Shown here piece after piece: positions 16,677 to 23,794 of a stretch of 64,000 nucleotides of DNA. Numbering within the stretch: position 1 is the first letter of the stretch; each line of letters starts with the position of its first letter. The notes under the pieces are model-generated. The model saw nothing but the letters and a program-made list of their open reading frames with translations, searched no databases and was not told the origin of the DNA. Origin of the DNA: Amycolatopsis pithecellobii (lineage in GTDB: Bacteria > Actinomycetota > Actinomycetes > Mycobacteriales > Pseudonocardiaceae); assembly GCF_009707865.1 (NCBI RefSeq), contig NZ_WMBA01000025.1, forward strand, positions 1 to 64,000, written 5' to 3'. The position numbers and the translations under genes are program-made.

Positions 16677-16692
16677 TCGAACGTATGTTCTA
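16677..16692. promoter_or_regulatory. LexA-type SOS box
   Basis: TCGAACGTATGTTCTA contains GAAC-N4-GTTC at 16679-16690, matching the actinobacterial LexA consensus TCGAAC-N4-GTTCGA except for the last half-site bases. It lies between the leftward excisionase-like pair and the rightward small gene at 16754, so DNA damage could induce one or both. Confidence 0.6.
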
Positions 16693-16753
16693 CTGATGGG
16701 GTCGGGTGAAGGGGGAAGCCCCGCCCGACTCGTTCGTCAAAGGAGTGCTGATC

Positions 16754-16900
16754 ATGACCACGCCACCACGGCCCCGCAACGTTGTTGAATGGCTCGAGGA
16801 AGGCCGGGACGTGCTGGAACACATGCGGGAAGAGGTCCAGCTCCGAACCAGCGCGGGCACCCCTCGCGAAGCAGCTGGTGAAGCTGGACCAGGCGCGTAG
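16754..16900 (+). CDS. Small hypothetical protein (48 aa)
   Basis: This short peptide (PRPRNVVEWLEEGRDVLEHMREEVQ) has a very good AAAGGAG upstream of the ATG. A GC-rich hairpin (about 16701-16729) lies in its leader and a terminator follows, so it looks like a monocistronic transcript downstream of the SOS box. Confidence 0.55.
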   Translation: MTTPPRPRNVVEWLEEGRDVLEHMREEVQLRTSAGTPREAAGEAGPGA

Positions 16901-16924
16901 GTAGCCGCTCCGGTCGCAGCGACG

Positions 16925-16976
16925 CCCGCTCGACTCGCCGGTATAGGCGGGACTCGGGCGGGGGCTTTTTTGCCCT
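16925..16976 (+). terminator. Terminator after 48-aa gene
   Basis: GCCCGCTCG...CGCC and its complement GGCG...CGGGCGGGGGC form an imperfect long hairpin followed by TTTTTT. Confidence 0.7.
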
Positions 16977-17018
16977 GGGGGTAAGGCGCGGGCTGTCCTG
17001 AGTTTCCCTTGCTGTATA

Positions 17019-17036
17019 TGTTGGAATTGTCCAACA
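17019..17036. promoter_or_regulatory. Operator of the HicA/HicB-like pair
   Basis: TGTTGGA-ATTG-TCCAACA has perfect 7-bp arms. It sits on a -10-like TATATG (17015-17020), 20 nt before the first gene, the usual place for autorepression by a toxin-antitoxin complex. Confidence 0.6.
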
Positions 17037-17056
17037 CTGCTGGTAGGGTACATGAC

Positions 17057-17272
17057 ATGACAGGGAAGCCCCTCCACAAAGAGATCCGCAAGGCCATCGA
17101 CGAGGCCACGGACCTGGGCTTCAAGGTCGAACCCAAGAGCGGACACACCTACGCGTGGATCATCTGTAGCAGCTGCGGGCAGCACGTTCAGGTGTTCTCC
17201 ACGGGAAGAAACCCCGAGAACGGCGCCAAGGTCATCAGGCGTTTCGTCGCCAAGCACCGCGACCACAACTGA
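17057..17272 (+). CDS. HicA-like toxin
   Basis: This is a 71-aa protein. The pattern GFKVEPKSGHTYAWIICSSCGQ, followed by FSTGRNPENGAKVIRRFVAKH, matches the small dsRBD-like HicA fold, with the active-site His in SGH. The added CSSC pair resembles actinobacterial variants. HicA proteins are mRNA interferases. It is followed after 29 nt by a HicB-like HTH protein. Confidence 0.65.
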   Translation: MTGKPLHKEIRKAIDEATDLGFKVEPKSGHTYAWIICSSCGQHVQVFSTGRNPENGAKVIRRFVAKHRDHN

Positions 17273-17301
17273 ACCCGAGACACGACCACAAGGAGGTCAC
17301 C

Positions 17302-17817
17302 ATGCAGTATGAATTCGCGCTGGTCGTTGACCGGGACGCCAGCGAAGACCCGCACGCCGAGACCCTGTTCGAGCTCGGTGAAGGCGATTACGTACCCGAG
17401 GGTGGCCCGCTGGGCAATGTCGTGCATGTTGCGCAGGACGCCGCGACCCTCGCCGCCGCGATCATCGCCGCGATCCACCTCGTCGAAAAGGCCGGTGTCA
17501 AGGTCGCTGGGGTCCAATCGGACGACCTGGCGACGTTGCAGGACATCGCCAACCGGACAGGTCGAAGCCACGAGTCCGTGCGGCTGCTGGCGGCCGGGAA
17601 ACGTGGCCCCGGCAGCTTCCCCGGCCCGTCGCTGCCAGGGAAGCCGGCGTTCTACTCGTGGGTTGAGGTCACCGAGTGGTTCGCTGACAACTACGGCACC
17701 GAGACCGGGGACACCTACGACCGGGAGCTAGCTGCGGCCGACCACCTCGTGCGTGCTCGAAAGCTGTTGGCCGGCGACAAGCACCGGGCTGAGATGGCGC
17801 AGCTCGTAGACGCGTAG
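17302..17817 (+). CDS. HicB-like antitoxin/regulator with HTH
   Basis: This is a 171-aa protein. The N-terminal region (residues 1-75) has the degenerate HicB shape (EFALVVDRDASEDPHAETLFE, ATLAAAIIAAIHLVEKAGVKV). An HTH follows (TLQDIANRTGRSHESVRLLAAGKRG) and a trp-rich basic tail. AAGGAGG precedes the ATG. It should neutralise the upstream toxin and repress at the 17019-17036 operator. This is inferred from order and fold. Confidence 0.7.
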   Translation: MQYEFALVVDRDASEDPHAETLFELGEGDYVPEGGPLGNVVHVAQDAATLAAAIIAAIHLVEKAGVKVAGVQSDDLATLQDIANRTGRSHESVRLLAAGKRGPGSFPGPSLPGKPAFYSWVEVTEWFADNYGTETGDTYDRELAAADHLVRARKLLAGDKHRAEMAQLVDA

Positions 17818-17893
17818 AAGGGCCCTGTGATGACCGAAGTCGTCCGGAAGATGCCCTGCCCACCCGGGCGGGGACGAGTTCCGGGAGACCAAG

Positions 17894-18178
17894 ATGCACT
17901 ACGAAATCCTTGCCACGGCGACGGGCGGGGACGGTGAGTGGCGGGGCGTGCTCGTCGTGCGACGCGAGCCCTGGTGGACACACGCCGTCTTCATGGCCGC
18001 CGATCGTCTGTGCGCGCTCACCTTTCACCGCATCGGCTGCAACCGCCTGGTGACACCGGTGTCCGAGTGGGCGGACAAGTTCACCGAGGAATGGAAGGTT
18101 CCCGTTTCTCTCGAAACGTCCGCTGGCTTGCGTCGTTGGCAAGGCCGAGAGGTGTGGTGGGAGGACACCGACGAGTAG
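17894..18178 (+). CDS. Hypothetical protein (94 aa)
   Basis: This is a Trp-rich soluble protein of unknown family (WRGVLVVRREPWWTHAVFMA, RRWQGREVWWEDTDE). It is preceded by GGGAGA and terminated downstream by a 13-bp stem, so it may close the HicAB transcript. Confidence 0.6.
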   Translation: MHYEILATATGGDGEWRGVLVVRREPWWTHAVFMAADRLCALTFHRIGCNRLVTPVSEWADKFTEEWKVPVSLETSAGLRRWQGREVWWEDTDE

Positions 18179-18191
18179 CGGACGAACGTTG

Positions 18192-18240
18192 GCGACCCGC
18201 CGGTACCCCGCTTGGGCGGGGCTCACCGGCGGGTCGCGCT
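18192..18240 (+). terminator. Terminator after 94-aa gene
   Basis: The 13-bp perfect stem GCGACCCGCCGGT/ACCGGCGGGTCGC also contains an inner CCCCGC/GCGGGG hairpin. There is no U-tract, so it may act as a strong hairpin or bidirectional terminator. Confidence 0.6.
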
Positions 18241-18281
18241 CGTCGTGGTCGAGACATCGCGGTCGTTGCGCTGCGCGTTCG

Positions 18282-18301
18282 GGCACCGCCTCGGCACCGA
18301 A
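18282..18301 (-). repeat. Paired CGGTGCC motif, copy 3 (inverted)
   Basis: On the minus strand TTCGGTGCC is followed by GGCGGTGCC with an 11-bp period. It lies in the gap between the HicAB block and the PLD-like operon. Confidence 0.45.
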
Positions 18302-18344
18302 CCTCTCCTGAACAGGCATGACGTAGCGGTCATCTGATTGTCGA

Positions 18345-18599
18345 TCAGCGGGTTAAACTGTCTGTGGTTGCGTTGGAGCACTCCGGACATCGCTGGCCGA
18401 TGCCCGGCGGCCACGTGTTGGTATCGGTAACCATCCTCATGTCTCGGCCACAGAGCGAGCGCGTTGTCCCCGCAGGCACCGCATGTGCGGGCCCGGCCGG
18501 CATGATGCCGACATCCTTGATCGTCTTACGTCGGCGGACAGGTGCGCGATCGGCGGCGTATTCGTGGCCGACTCTAAGGTCCATCTGGTACGCCTTCAA
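18345..18599 (-). CDS. Small zinc-motif protein (84 aa)
   Basis: The motif SLCGRDMRMVTDTNTW leads to CPEC; such CGR...CPxC proteins are common small actinobacterial zinc proteins. Its ATG overlaps the stop of the PLD-like gene (4 nt), so they form an operon. The specific role is unknown. Confidence 0.65.
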   Translation of the reverse strand: MKAYQMDLRVGHEYAADRAPVRRRKTIKDVGIMPAGPAHAVPAGTTRSLCGRDMRMVTDTNTWPPGIGQRCPECSNATTDSLTR

Positions 18600-19393
18600 T
18601 CTTCAGATAGCGGATGTTGAGGTGTGACTAGCTCTGCTTCGCCCCAAAGCTGCTCGTAGCGTTTGCGATAGATGTTCATCACCTTCTCCTCGGGGGCGAT
18701 CACGGTCGTCAGATGTTTGCCAACGCCGTTGATAGACGAGCCAAGCAGCTGAACTTGACCATCGGGTGATATGACGCACCGGTCATGCATTTCTGGGTTC
18801 GCGGTGTGCCGGATCTCGAGCTCGTTAGCGTTTGGAATCGTCGCGAGAGCTATCGACATGGCAGCCAAGTCGCCCTTGGCCGTCCGATGTCGAGACGAAA
18901 CGAGGACTCGACGCATCGTTGTCGCGCTCAGGAGCCATTGGATCGACTCGACCTTGAAGTAACCGTCAACGAGCAGGCCGGCCCCAGCCCGCGCTACGAC
19001 CCCAGTGAGGTTGACCCACGCAAGTGGATCGGTTGGCTCCAACACCACGTCGGCAACCGTTGGTTCAGGAAGATCTTCGGGACGTTCAGCCTCAACAGCC
19101 CGCAGGAGCTTCCTGCCGAGTGGCGTGATCCGTATCCGGAAATCATCCGACTGCTCCACCCAGAGCATCTTTTCGAGGTAGCCGACAACGAGGTCGGCGT
19201 CCAAAACCGGCGTGTGTCGGATCAGTGCGGCTACACCAGGCACGCTAAACCCCTGATATCCGTACACGGCGGGCCGCGGCGGGCTTGTTGTCGCGAACTG
19301 GTCAACCTCAGTTCGCCTCGGTTCGTGCCCCTGGTCGTTCATCAGTCGAACGTATGAGAGGGCGCGATGTACGTGTTCCGGGATCAGCTCCAC
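18596..19393 (-). CDS. PLD-like domain protein
   Basis: This is a 265-aa protein. The N-terminal part (about residues 1-90) looks like a winged helix. The C-terminal part carries EIRHTANPEMHDRCVISPDG followed by LGSSINGVGKHL, the HDR..I..D...GSS.N..GK signature of PLD-like domains with a modified HKD motif. Only one such motif is present, so dimerisation would be needed for a complete active site. The start may be the GTG at 19393 or the ATG at 19342. Similar proteins occur in defence and regulatory loci, but no function can be assigned. Confidence 0.7.
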   Translation of the reverse strand: MELIPEHVHRALSYVRLMNDQGHEPRRTEVDQFATTSPPRPAVYGYQGFSVPGVAALIRHTPVLDADLVVGYLEKMLWVEQSDDFRIRITPLGRKLLRAVEAERPEDLPEPTVADVVLEPTDPLAWVNLTGVVARAGAGLLVDGYFKVESIQWLLSATTMRRVLVSSRHRTAKGDLAAMSIALATIPNANELEIRHTANPEMHDRCVISPDGQVQLLGSSINGVGKHLTTVIAPEEKVMNIYRKRYEQLWGEAELVTPQHPLSED

Positions 19394-19445
19394 AACCCCA
19401 CAGCTTGCACTACTTCGTGGTTGATCACGAAGCTTCAGCGTCCCA

Positions 19446-19526
19446 CCACTTGATGCCTGATCAAATGGCAGCCGAATTCTGGGCTCTGACCAGCGGGTAT
19501 TGGTCGCCGTCTCACGTGATCACACG
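19446..19526 (+). ncRNA. Structured non-coding block B, related to 10918-10999
   Basis: TGATGCCTGATCAAATG, TCTGACCAGCGGG and TCACGTGATCAC follow in the same order and spacing as in block A. Hairpins TTGAT/ATCAA and TCTG/CGGG (with G-U pairs) can form. It sits in the 168-bp gap between two leftward genes. Confidence 0.4.
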
Positions 19527-19561
19527 AAAGCTGTAGTGACTAATTGTGTCCGTGTGACTAC

Positions 19562-20239
19562 TCATTGAGCATTGCGTGCTTGGGCTAGTAAGGTGCCCGC
19601 CGTCTGCTGCTGGCCGCCGGGGCTTGGGACGACGTGCGCCGCGGCATCGACGAACCCGTTATCGGCGAGGAGGTCGATCCAGGCGTCCGCGGTGTAGTCC
19701 CAGCGGCGAATGACGAAAGGTTCCTGCCCGTCGCCACGCTGGATCAGCCCCGACTGGCATCCGTAGCAGCCCTCGATGGGTGGCCGGTGCGAGAACACCA
19801 GCCGGCCTCCGGGGGTGAGCCGGTCGCGTATGGCGGGAAGTAGAATCCTGGGATCGACAAACCACATGGCCCCAAAAACGGAGTAGATCGCGTCAAACTG
19901 CTGCTGCCCGCGGCGCAGAAACTCCAGCGCGTCCGCTTCCAGCAGTGTTAGGGCTGGCACCTGCCTCCACCGTTCCCGGGCCGCGTCGAGTTGAGCGGGG
20001 GAGATATCGATGCCCGTCGCGTGGACACCACAAGCTGCGAGATGGGCGATGTTGCCGCCTTTGCCGCACCCGAGTTCGAGGATGCGTGCCCCCGGTTGTG
20101 GCGCGAGGAGTTCTTCCCCTGGCCCGTAATCGGGGTGCTGGGTCCAGTTGAACCACGTGGTGTTGCCGGCGGCGTTGGTAGTCCGTCTCGATGGCTTGGT
20201 GCGGGAGTAGGTGTCCCACGCGACGGCTAGATCGGTCAT
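19562..20239 (-). CDS. Class I SAM-dependent methyltransferase
   Basis: This 225-aa protein has motif I ILELGCGKGGNIAHLAACGV, motif II GIDISPAQLDAARE, motif III FDAIYSVFGAMWFVD and a DRLTPGGRLVFSHRP strand, a full Rossmann methyltransferase. The substrate is unknown. The start at 20239 (MTDLAVAWDTYSR) is the plausible one. It lies 13 nt after a glycine-rich-domain-like gene with which it is probably co-transcribed; this pair is a recurring actinobacterial cargo. Confidence 0.88.
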   Translation of the reverse strand: MTDLAVAWDTYSRTKPSRRTTNAAGNTTWFNWTQHPDYGPGEELLAPQPGARILELGCGKGGNIAHLAACGVHATGIDISPAQLDAARERWRQVPALTLLEADALEFLRRGQQQFDAIYSVFGAMWFVDPRILLPAIRDRLTPGGRLVFSHRPPIEGCYGCQSGLIQRGDGQEPFVIRRWDYTADAWIDLLADNGFVDAAAHVVPSPGGQQQTAGTLLAQARNAQ

Positions 20240-20252
20240 GGCAGACAGGGCG

Positions 20253-20720
20253 TCACTTCTTCTTCGGGCTGTCCGAGCATCCCTGGTGGCACTGGTGGCA
20301 GTCCTGCTTGCACTCGGCATGGACGCCGGGCCACAGGTCGAGGTCCACGCTGTAGCCGGCGGCCTCGATGGCTGCCAGGGTCCGCCGCCGCGTCTCGCTG
20401 ATCTCGCCACGGTCAAGAGTGGCCGGTTCGGTTGGTTCGTGATGCAGGAACCGGCCCGCGACATCCTGGCAGAACAGGGCGTAGGCACGGGTGTGGAGCA
20501 GGAACGTGTGCCACCCGATGTCAACGAGTGGGCTGGGCGCTAGGGGTTCGCCGTGGTCCCTGGCGCATGCCGCGAGGAATGCGAGTGCCTGATCCATGAC
20601 GCGGGTAGCGAGCGGTCGAGTCATGTCTTCGTCGCGCACGATCCGGTCGACAAGGCGATCGAACAGTTCCGCGTTGATCAGTGAGTGGCTGGGCCGGGCC
20701 TGGTTTATAGCGGTGGGCAT
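20253..20720 (-). CDS. Glycine-rich-domain-like protein
   Basis: This is a 155-aa protein. The central motif VDIGWHTFLLHTRAYALFCQ, then GRFLHHEPTE, is the His-containing helical signature of glycine-rich-domain-containing proteins. A Cys-rich tail ends it (CKQDCHQCHQGC). AAGGAGAG precedes the ATG at 20720. The function is unknown; it is operonic with the methyltransferase. Confidence 0.75.
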   Translation of the reverse strand: MPTAINQARPSHSLINAELFDRLVDRIVRDEDMTRPLATRVMDQALAFLAACARDHGEPLAPSPLVDIGWHTFLLHTRAYALFCQDVAGRFLHHEPTEPATLDRGEISETRRRTLAAIEAAGYSVDLDLWPGVHAECKQDCHQCHQGCSDSPKKK

Positions 20721-20800
20721 GGCTCTCCTTCATCTTTTGTGACCGATATGAGGACCCGGTCGGCGACGATGGGTCGGGGCGGCCGTCGCCGACCGGGCGT

Positions 20801-21007
20801 TTAGGGGCGTGGGGATCGAGCGAGGCAGGCTTCGCAGGGCATGCCGCCCACGGTGTCGAGTAGTTCGAGTTGGTGCGGGCCGAATGCGGCACCGCAGTAG
20901 GCGGTGATGGTGTCTGGGGTCGTGGGCTCGGGAAACAGGTGCGCCACCCGCCGGGTTTCGCCGACTGTGCCGGGAAGGGGGCGGGCGATGAACAACCAGG
21001 CGCTCAT
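20801..21007 (-). CDS. Small zinc-motif protein (68 aa)
   Basis: ITAYCGAAFGPHQLELLD leads to GMPCEACLA, a small actinobacterial zinc-knuckle-like protein. Its ATG overlaps the stop of an even smaller upstream gene (ATGA). Confidence 0.65.
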   Translation of the reverse strand: MSAWLFIARPLPGTVGETRRVAHLFPEPTTPDTITAYCGAAFGPHQLELLDTVGGMPCEACLARSPRP

Positions 21008-21123
21008 CGTCGGTAGACCTTCGGCCAGCCGTTCGCCTGGTTCATCACGACGATTACGCGCTGTGCCGTGTGGTGGTGCTTTGCCCCTGCCTTCCACCGT
21101 TCGATCACTCGCCGTAATTGCAT
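21004..21123 (-). CDS. 39-aa basic protein
   Basis: Reading from the ATG at 21123 gives a 39-residue basic sequence (MQLRRVIERWKAG, then RVIVVMNQANGWPKVYRR) that ends in an ATGA overlap with the next gene. The coupling and balanced composition support it. No Shine-Dalgarno is visible; a -10-like element about 10 nt upstream would fit leaderless expression. Confidence 0.55.
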   Translation of the reverse strand: MQLRRVIERWKAGAKHHHTAQRVIVVMNQANGWPKVYRR

Positions 21124-21133
21124 GGGAACACGT

Positions 21134-21139
21134 TAGAAT
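21134..21139. promoter_or_regulatory. Overlapping divergent -10 elements
   Basis: TAGAAT on the plus strand (ATTCTA on the minus) lies between the leftward 39-aa gene and the rightward XRE gene and could serve both. No convincing -35 was found. Confidence 0.4.
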
Positions 21140-21196
21140 CGCGCCGGTTTCGACAGAACGGACCAGCAGTACGAGTTGCGGCGGACCTCAACGGCG

Positions 21197-22336
21197 ATGG
21201 GCGGGGCGGCACCGATGGGCAAGGCACCGCGAACACCGACTGGCAGTCAGGGTTCACGCTGCCTCGGGATCATCGCGGGGTTTGTGCTCAAGCTTGGCCG
21301 CCAATCCGCTGGGGTGACCCAGGAGCAGTTGGCTGAGGCTGCGGGAGTGGACACCACGACGGTTCAGGGTTGGGAGTCTGGGCGGCGTCCGCTTGCCGCG
21401 ATGCAGATAGGCGACTTCGTCCGTCTCCGCGCCACCCTCACCCGTCTCGGTGCACCCGCGGCTGTCGGATGGCACCTGAATGAGGCGATCGAGGCGGACC
21501 TAGTGCTCGCCGCTGCGGTTGACGCCAGCAACCGGTGGATTGCCCCGCATCAGCATCCGCTGGCCGCGAACGTGCACCGCCGGTCCCTCACCAACCTGAT
21601 CACCTGGCCTATCACGGGCGCGATGCCTGCCCAGCTGCGTTCCCTCGCGTCGACAGGTCGTCGCCGGGGCCCGGTCGCGACCCGCCCCGTGCTCTACTCC
21701 GACGAGCAAGCCAGGTTCTTCGAGCACATGCTCACCCTCACCGAGCAAAGCACGACACCCGAGTCTGCGCTTCTCCGGCGTCAAGCCGTGTACCTCCTCG
21801 GGTTCGACGGAAGCGCCGACACCCGTGAATGGCTGCGCAGTGAATGGCGACGCGCCAGCCAACGCCGTGTCGCCGACAACGACGTACCTCGGCTGCTAGA
21901 AGCCCGTTCAGCGTCGGTTGCGCTCGCCACCCTCGGCGAACGCGACGTTCTCGACGGCTTCACCGCCCGCCTGTCGGACCACCCCCGACCCGAGGCAGCG
22001 AACCTAAACTACTGGGCCTACTGGATCGGCGAACTTCGCGACGATCAGGTCGACGACCAGTTCATGCTCGACACCGATCCCGGCTCCTGGGGTGGTGTCA
22101 ACCTTGTTCAGCACCTGACCCAGCGGGTCGACCCCGCGTCGCCGCATCTGGCACTCAACCTCCACACGCTGTGCGCCTTGATAGCCTCGCGGCCGTCGCT
22201 GCTGACCGACTGGCCCCACCTCCGTGCACCGCTCGCGCAGGCCGTGGAGGCCGGACTGTCCAGTAACGGCCTCGCCCGCGTCGAGCGCGACCAGTTCGCC
22301 GGGCTGCACTACGCCTTACGTATCGCCGACCGCTAG
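21197..22336 (+). CDS. XRE-family regulator with large sensor-like C-terminus
   Basis: This protein of about 379 aa has an N-terminal HTH (LGRQSAGVTQEQLAEAAGVDTTTVQGWESGRRPL) and about 300 helical residues resembling the repeat-like C-terminus of AICE/Streptomyces XRE regulators. The start is uncertain (ATG 21197 or 21215, or TTG 21176). It lies 8 nt before the HD-domain gene. XRE, HD-domain and small regulators of this kind are typical AICE cargo. Confidence 0.82.
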   Translation: MGGAAPMGKAPRTPTGSQGSRCLGIIAGFVLKLGRQSAGVTQEQLAEAAGVDTTTVQGWESGRRPLAAMQIGDFVRLRATLTRLGAPAAVGWHLNEAIEADLVLAAAVDASNRWIAPHQHPLAANVHRRSLTNLITWPITGAMPAQLRSLASTGRRRGPVATRPVLYSDEQARFFEHMLTLTEQSTTPESALLRRQAVYLLGFDGSADTREWLRSEWRRASQRRVADNDVPRLLEARSASVALATLGERDVLDGFTARLSDHPRPEAANLNYWAYWIGELRDDQVDDQFMLDTDPGSWGGVNLVQHLTQRVDPASPHLALNLHTLCALIASRPSLLTDWPHLRAPLAQAVEAGLSSNGLARVERDQFAGLHYALRIADR

Positions 22337-22344
22337 GAGAACAG

Positions 22345-22901
22345 GTGTCCGACGCCAACGCCATCGCCGCCTTCGCGTACGAGCTGGGCATTCTGAAGCG
22401 GATCCGCCGCGCCGGGTGGTGGCAGGTCGGTGTGCGGGACCCCGATCGGTTGCGGAGCACTCGCTGCGCGCCGCGCAGTTGGCCAGCCTACTGGCCGCCG
22501 AGGAAGGCGCCGACCCAGCACGTGCCGCGTACCTGGCGATCTGGCACGACTCGCAGGAAACCCGGACCGGCGACCTGCCGCACACCGTGAAGCCCTACCT
22601 GACCAAGCCCGATCCCGAGCAGATCACCGTGGATCAGACTGCGGACCTACCGACGGCGGCCGGCGGGTCAGTTCGGTCAGCGGTCGCCGAGTATGAGGCG
22701 AAGGAAACGATCGAGGCCCGATGCGCCCGGGACGCCGACAAGCTCGAAATGCTGCTGCAAGCCGTCGAATACCGCGAAGTTGGTGTACAGCGGGTGCAGG
22801 GGTGGATCGATAGTGCGCTGAAAGGTCTCACGACTAACACAGCCAGGCGAGTGGCCGAGGCAGCAGTTCACCTCTCGCCACTCGCCTGGCGTGAGCGTTG
22901 A
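22345..22901 (+). pseudogene. HD-domain hydrolase, frameshifted
   Basis: The N-terminus (AAFAYELGILKRIRRAGWWQ) starts at the GTG at 22345 with AGGAG upstream. After GVRDP near 22444 the coding potential moves to another frame (SVAEHSLRAAQLASLLAAEE, then AIWHDSQETRTGD and RDADKLEMLLQAVEYRE) and continues to 22901. The metal ligands His (AEHS), His-Asp (WHDSQE) and Asp (RDADK) are all present in the second frame. One missing base in GACCCCGATCGG explains it. This is a recent pseudogene or a sequence error; the family is HD_3-like nucleotidase or phosphohydrolase. Confidence 0.8.
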
Positions 22902-22928
22902 CGATGACCCCGGCATCGCTGCGGGGAG

Positions 22929-23381
22929 TCAGACGGCCTTCCTTTCGCAGCTGTCCAGCAGTCGCTCGATCTCTGAGCGGGGAATGATGTAAGACCGGCC
23001 GATCTTGCGGTGTGCTAGTTCACCGTTCTTGATCAAAGCTAGGACTGCCCTGGGTGAAACTCCGAGGGTTTCGGCGGCTTGGTGGGAGTTGAACGCCAAC
23101 CGCTCAACTGTGGGCTTGTCGACCTCATCCACCGGGTGTATGGGATTCACCAGTTGCGGCAGGTCCTCCGCTGTGACCCCTTCGGGGAGTTCGAGAAACG
23201 AGGCTGCTGGCACATCCAAGACAGACGCGATCCGGTTGGCCAGCTCGATCGAGAGGCCGCCGGCTTGACATTCGACGTTGCGGAGGTGGTGCGCCTTCGC
23301 TCCGACGAGGGTTGCCAGTTCGGCCACTTTCAGACCCCGGTTCTTGCGGGTTTGGCGGAGGTGCACAGTTGCTTTCGGCAT
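22929..23381 (-). CDS. XRE plus HTH_17 fusion regulator (fourth excisionase-like)
   Basis: This is a 150-aa protein. The N-terminal HTH_3 (LRQTRKNRGLKVAELATLVG, then NVECQAGGLSIELANRIASVLDV) is joined to a C-terminal HTH_17 (FNSHQAAETLGVSPRAVLALIKNGELAHRKIGRSYIIPRSEIERLLDS). The combination suggests a repressor that also recognises att-like or operator DNA. It is the first leftward gene of the right half and is convergent with the HD gene. Confidence 0.8.
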   Translation of the reverse strand: MPKATVHLRQTRKNRGLKVAELATLVGAKAHHLRNVECQAGGLSIELANRIASVLDVPAASFLELPEGVTAEDLPQLVNPIHPVDEVDKPTVERLAFNSHQAAETLGVSPRAVLALIKNGELAHRKIGRSYIIPRSEIERLLDSCERKAV

Positions 23382-23575
23382 GGTCGAACCGTAGGCACCT
23401 GTGGCGAGAGTTCGCACGGCTTCCGAGCTATCCGAACGGCCAGTTGGCTGCCACAGCGTCCACATCCACCGAGTTACGACGCGACCGACATCCGGCACTG
23501 CGGCGCACTCGTTAGTGCCCGGCAAGATGTCGGTCGCGGACCAGACGGCCGCTGAGCCGCTGGATTGGTCAGGAC

Positions 23576-23794
23576 CTACCCCAGGTTGTCCAGATCGATC
23601 GGCTTGACCTTTTCGTCACGCAGCCTCCGCAGCCGCGACTGTAGAAGGCGTTCCTCCTCCTGCTTGCGCCTGACCTGCGCGGCAGTGGGCTTGCTCGCCC
23701 TCTCCAGCACCAGCCGACGTTCCTCCTGGTTGCGCAGCATCGCCTCACGCTTCACTGCGTTGATGCGCTGCCAGTCCTCATCGCTGATCGCCAT
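23576..23794 (-). CDS. Charged helical protein (72 aa)
   Basis: This Arg/Glu-rich coiled-coil-like protein (VRRKQEEERLLQSRLRRLRDEK) is of unknown function. Its ATG overlaps the stop of the RHH-like gene upstream, so it is co-translated with it. Confidence 0.6.
   Translation of the reverse strand: MAISDEDWQRINAVKREAMLRNQEERRLVLERASKPTAAQVRRKQEEERLLQSRLRRLRDEKVKPIDLDNLG

Noticed and set aside
18364-18627. 87-aa plus-strand frame
   Set aside because: It is antisense to the 84-aa zinc-motif protein, which has meaningful Cys pairs and coupling to the PLD-like gene.
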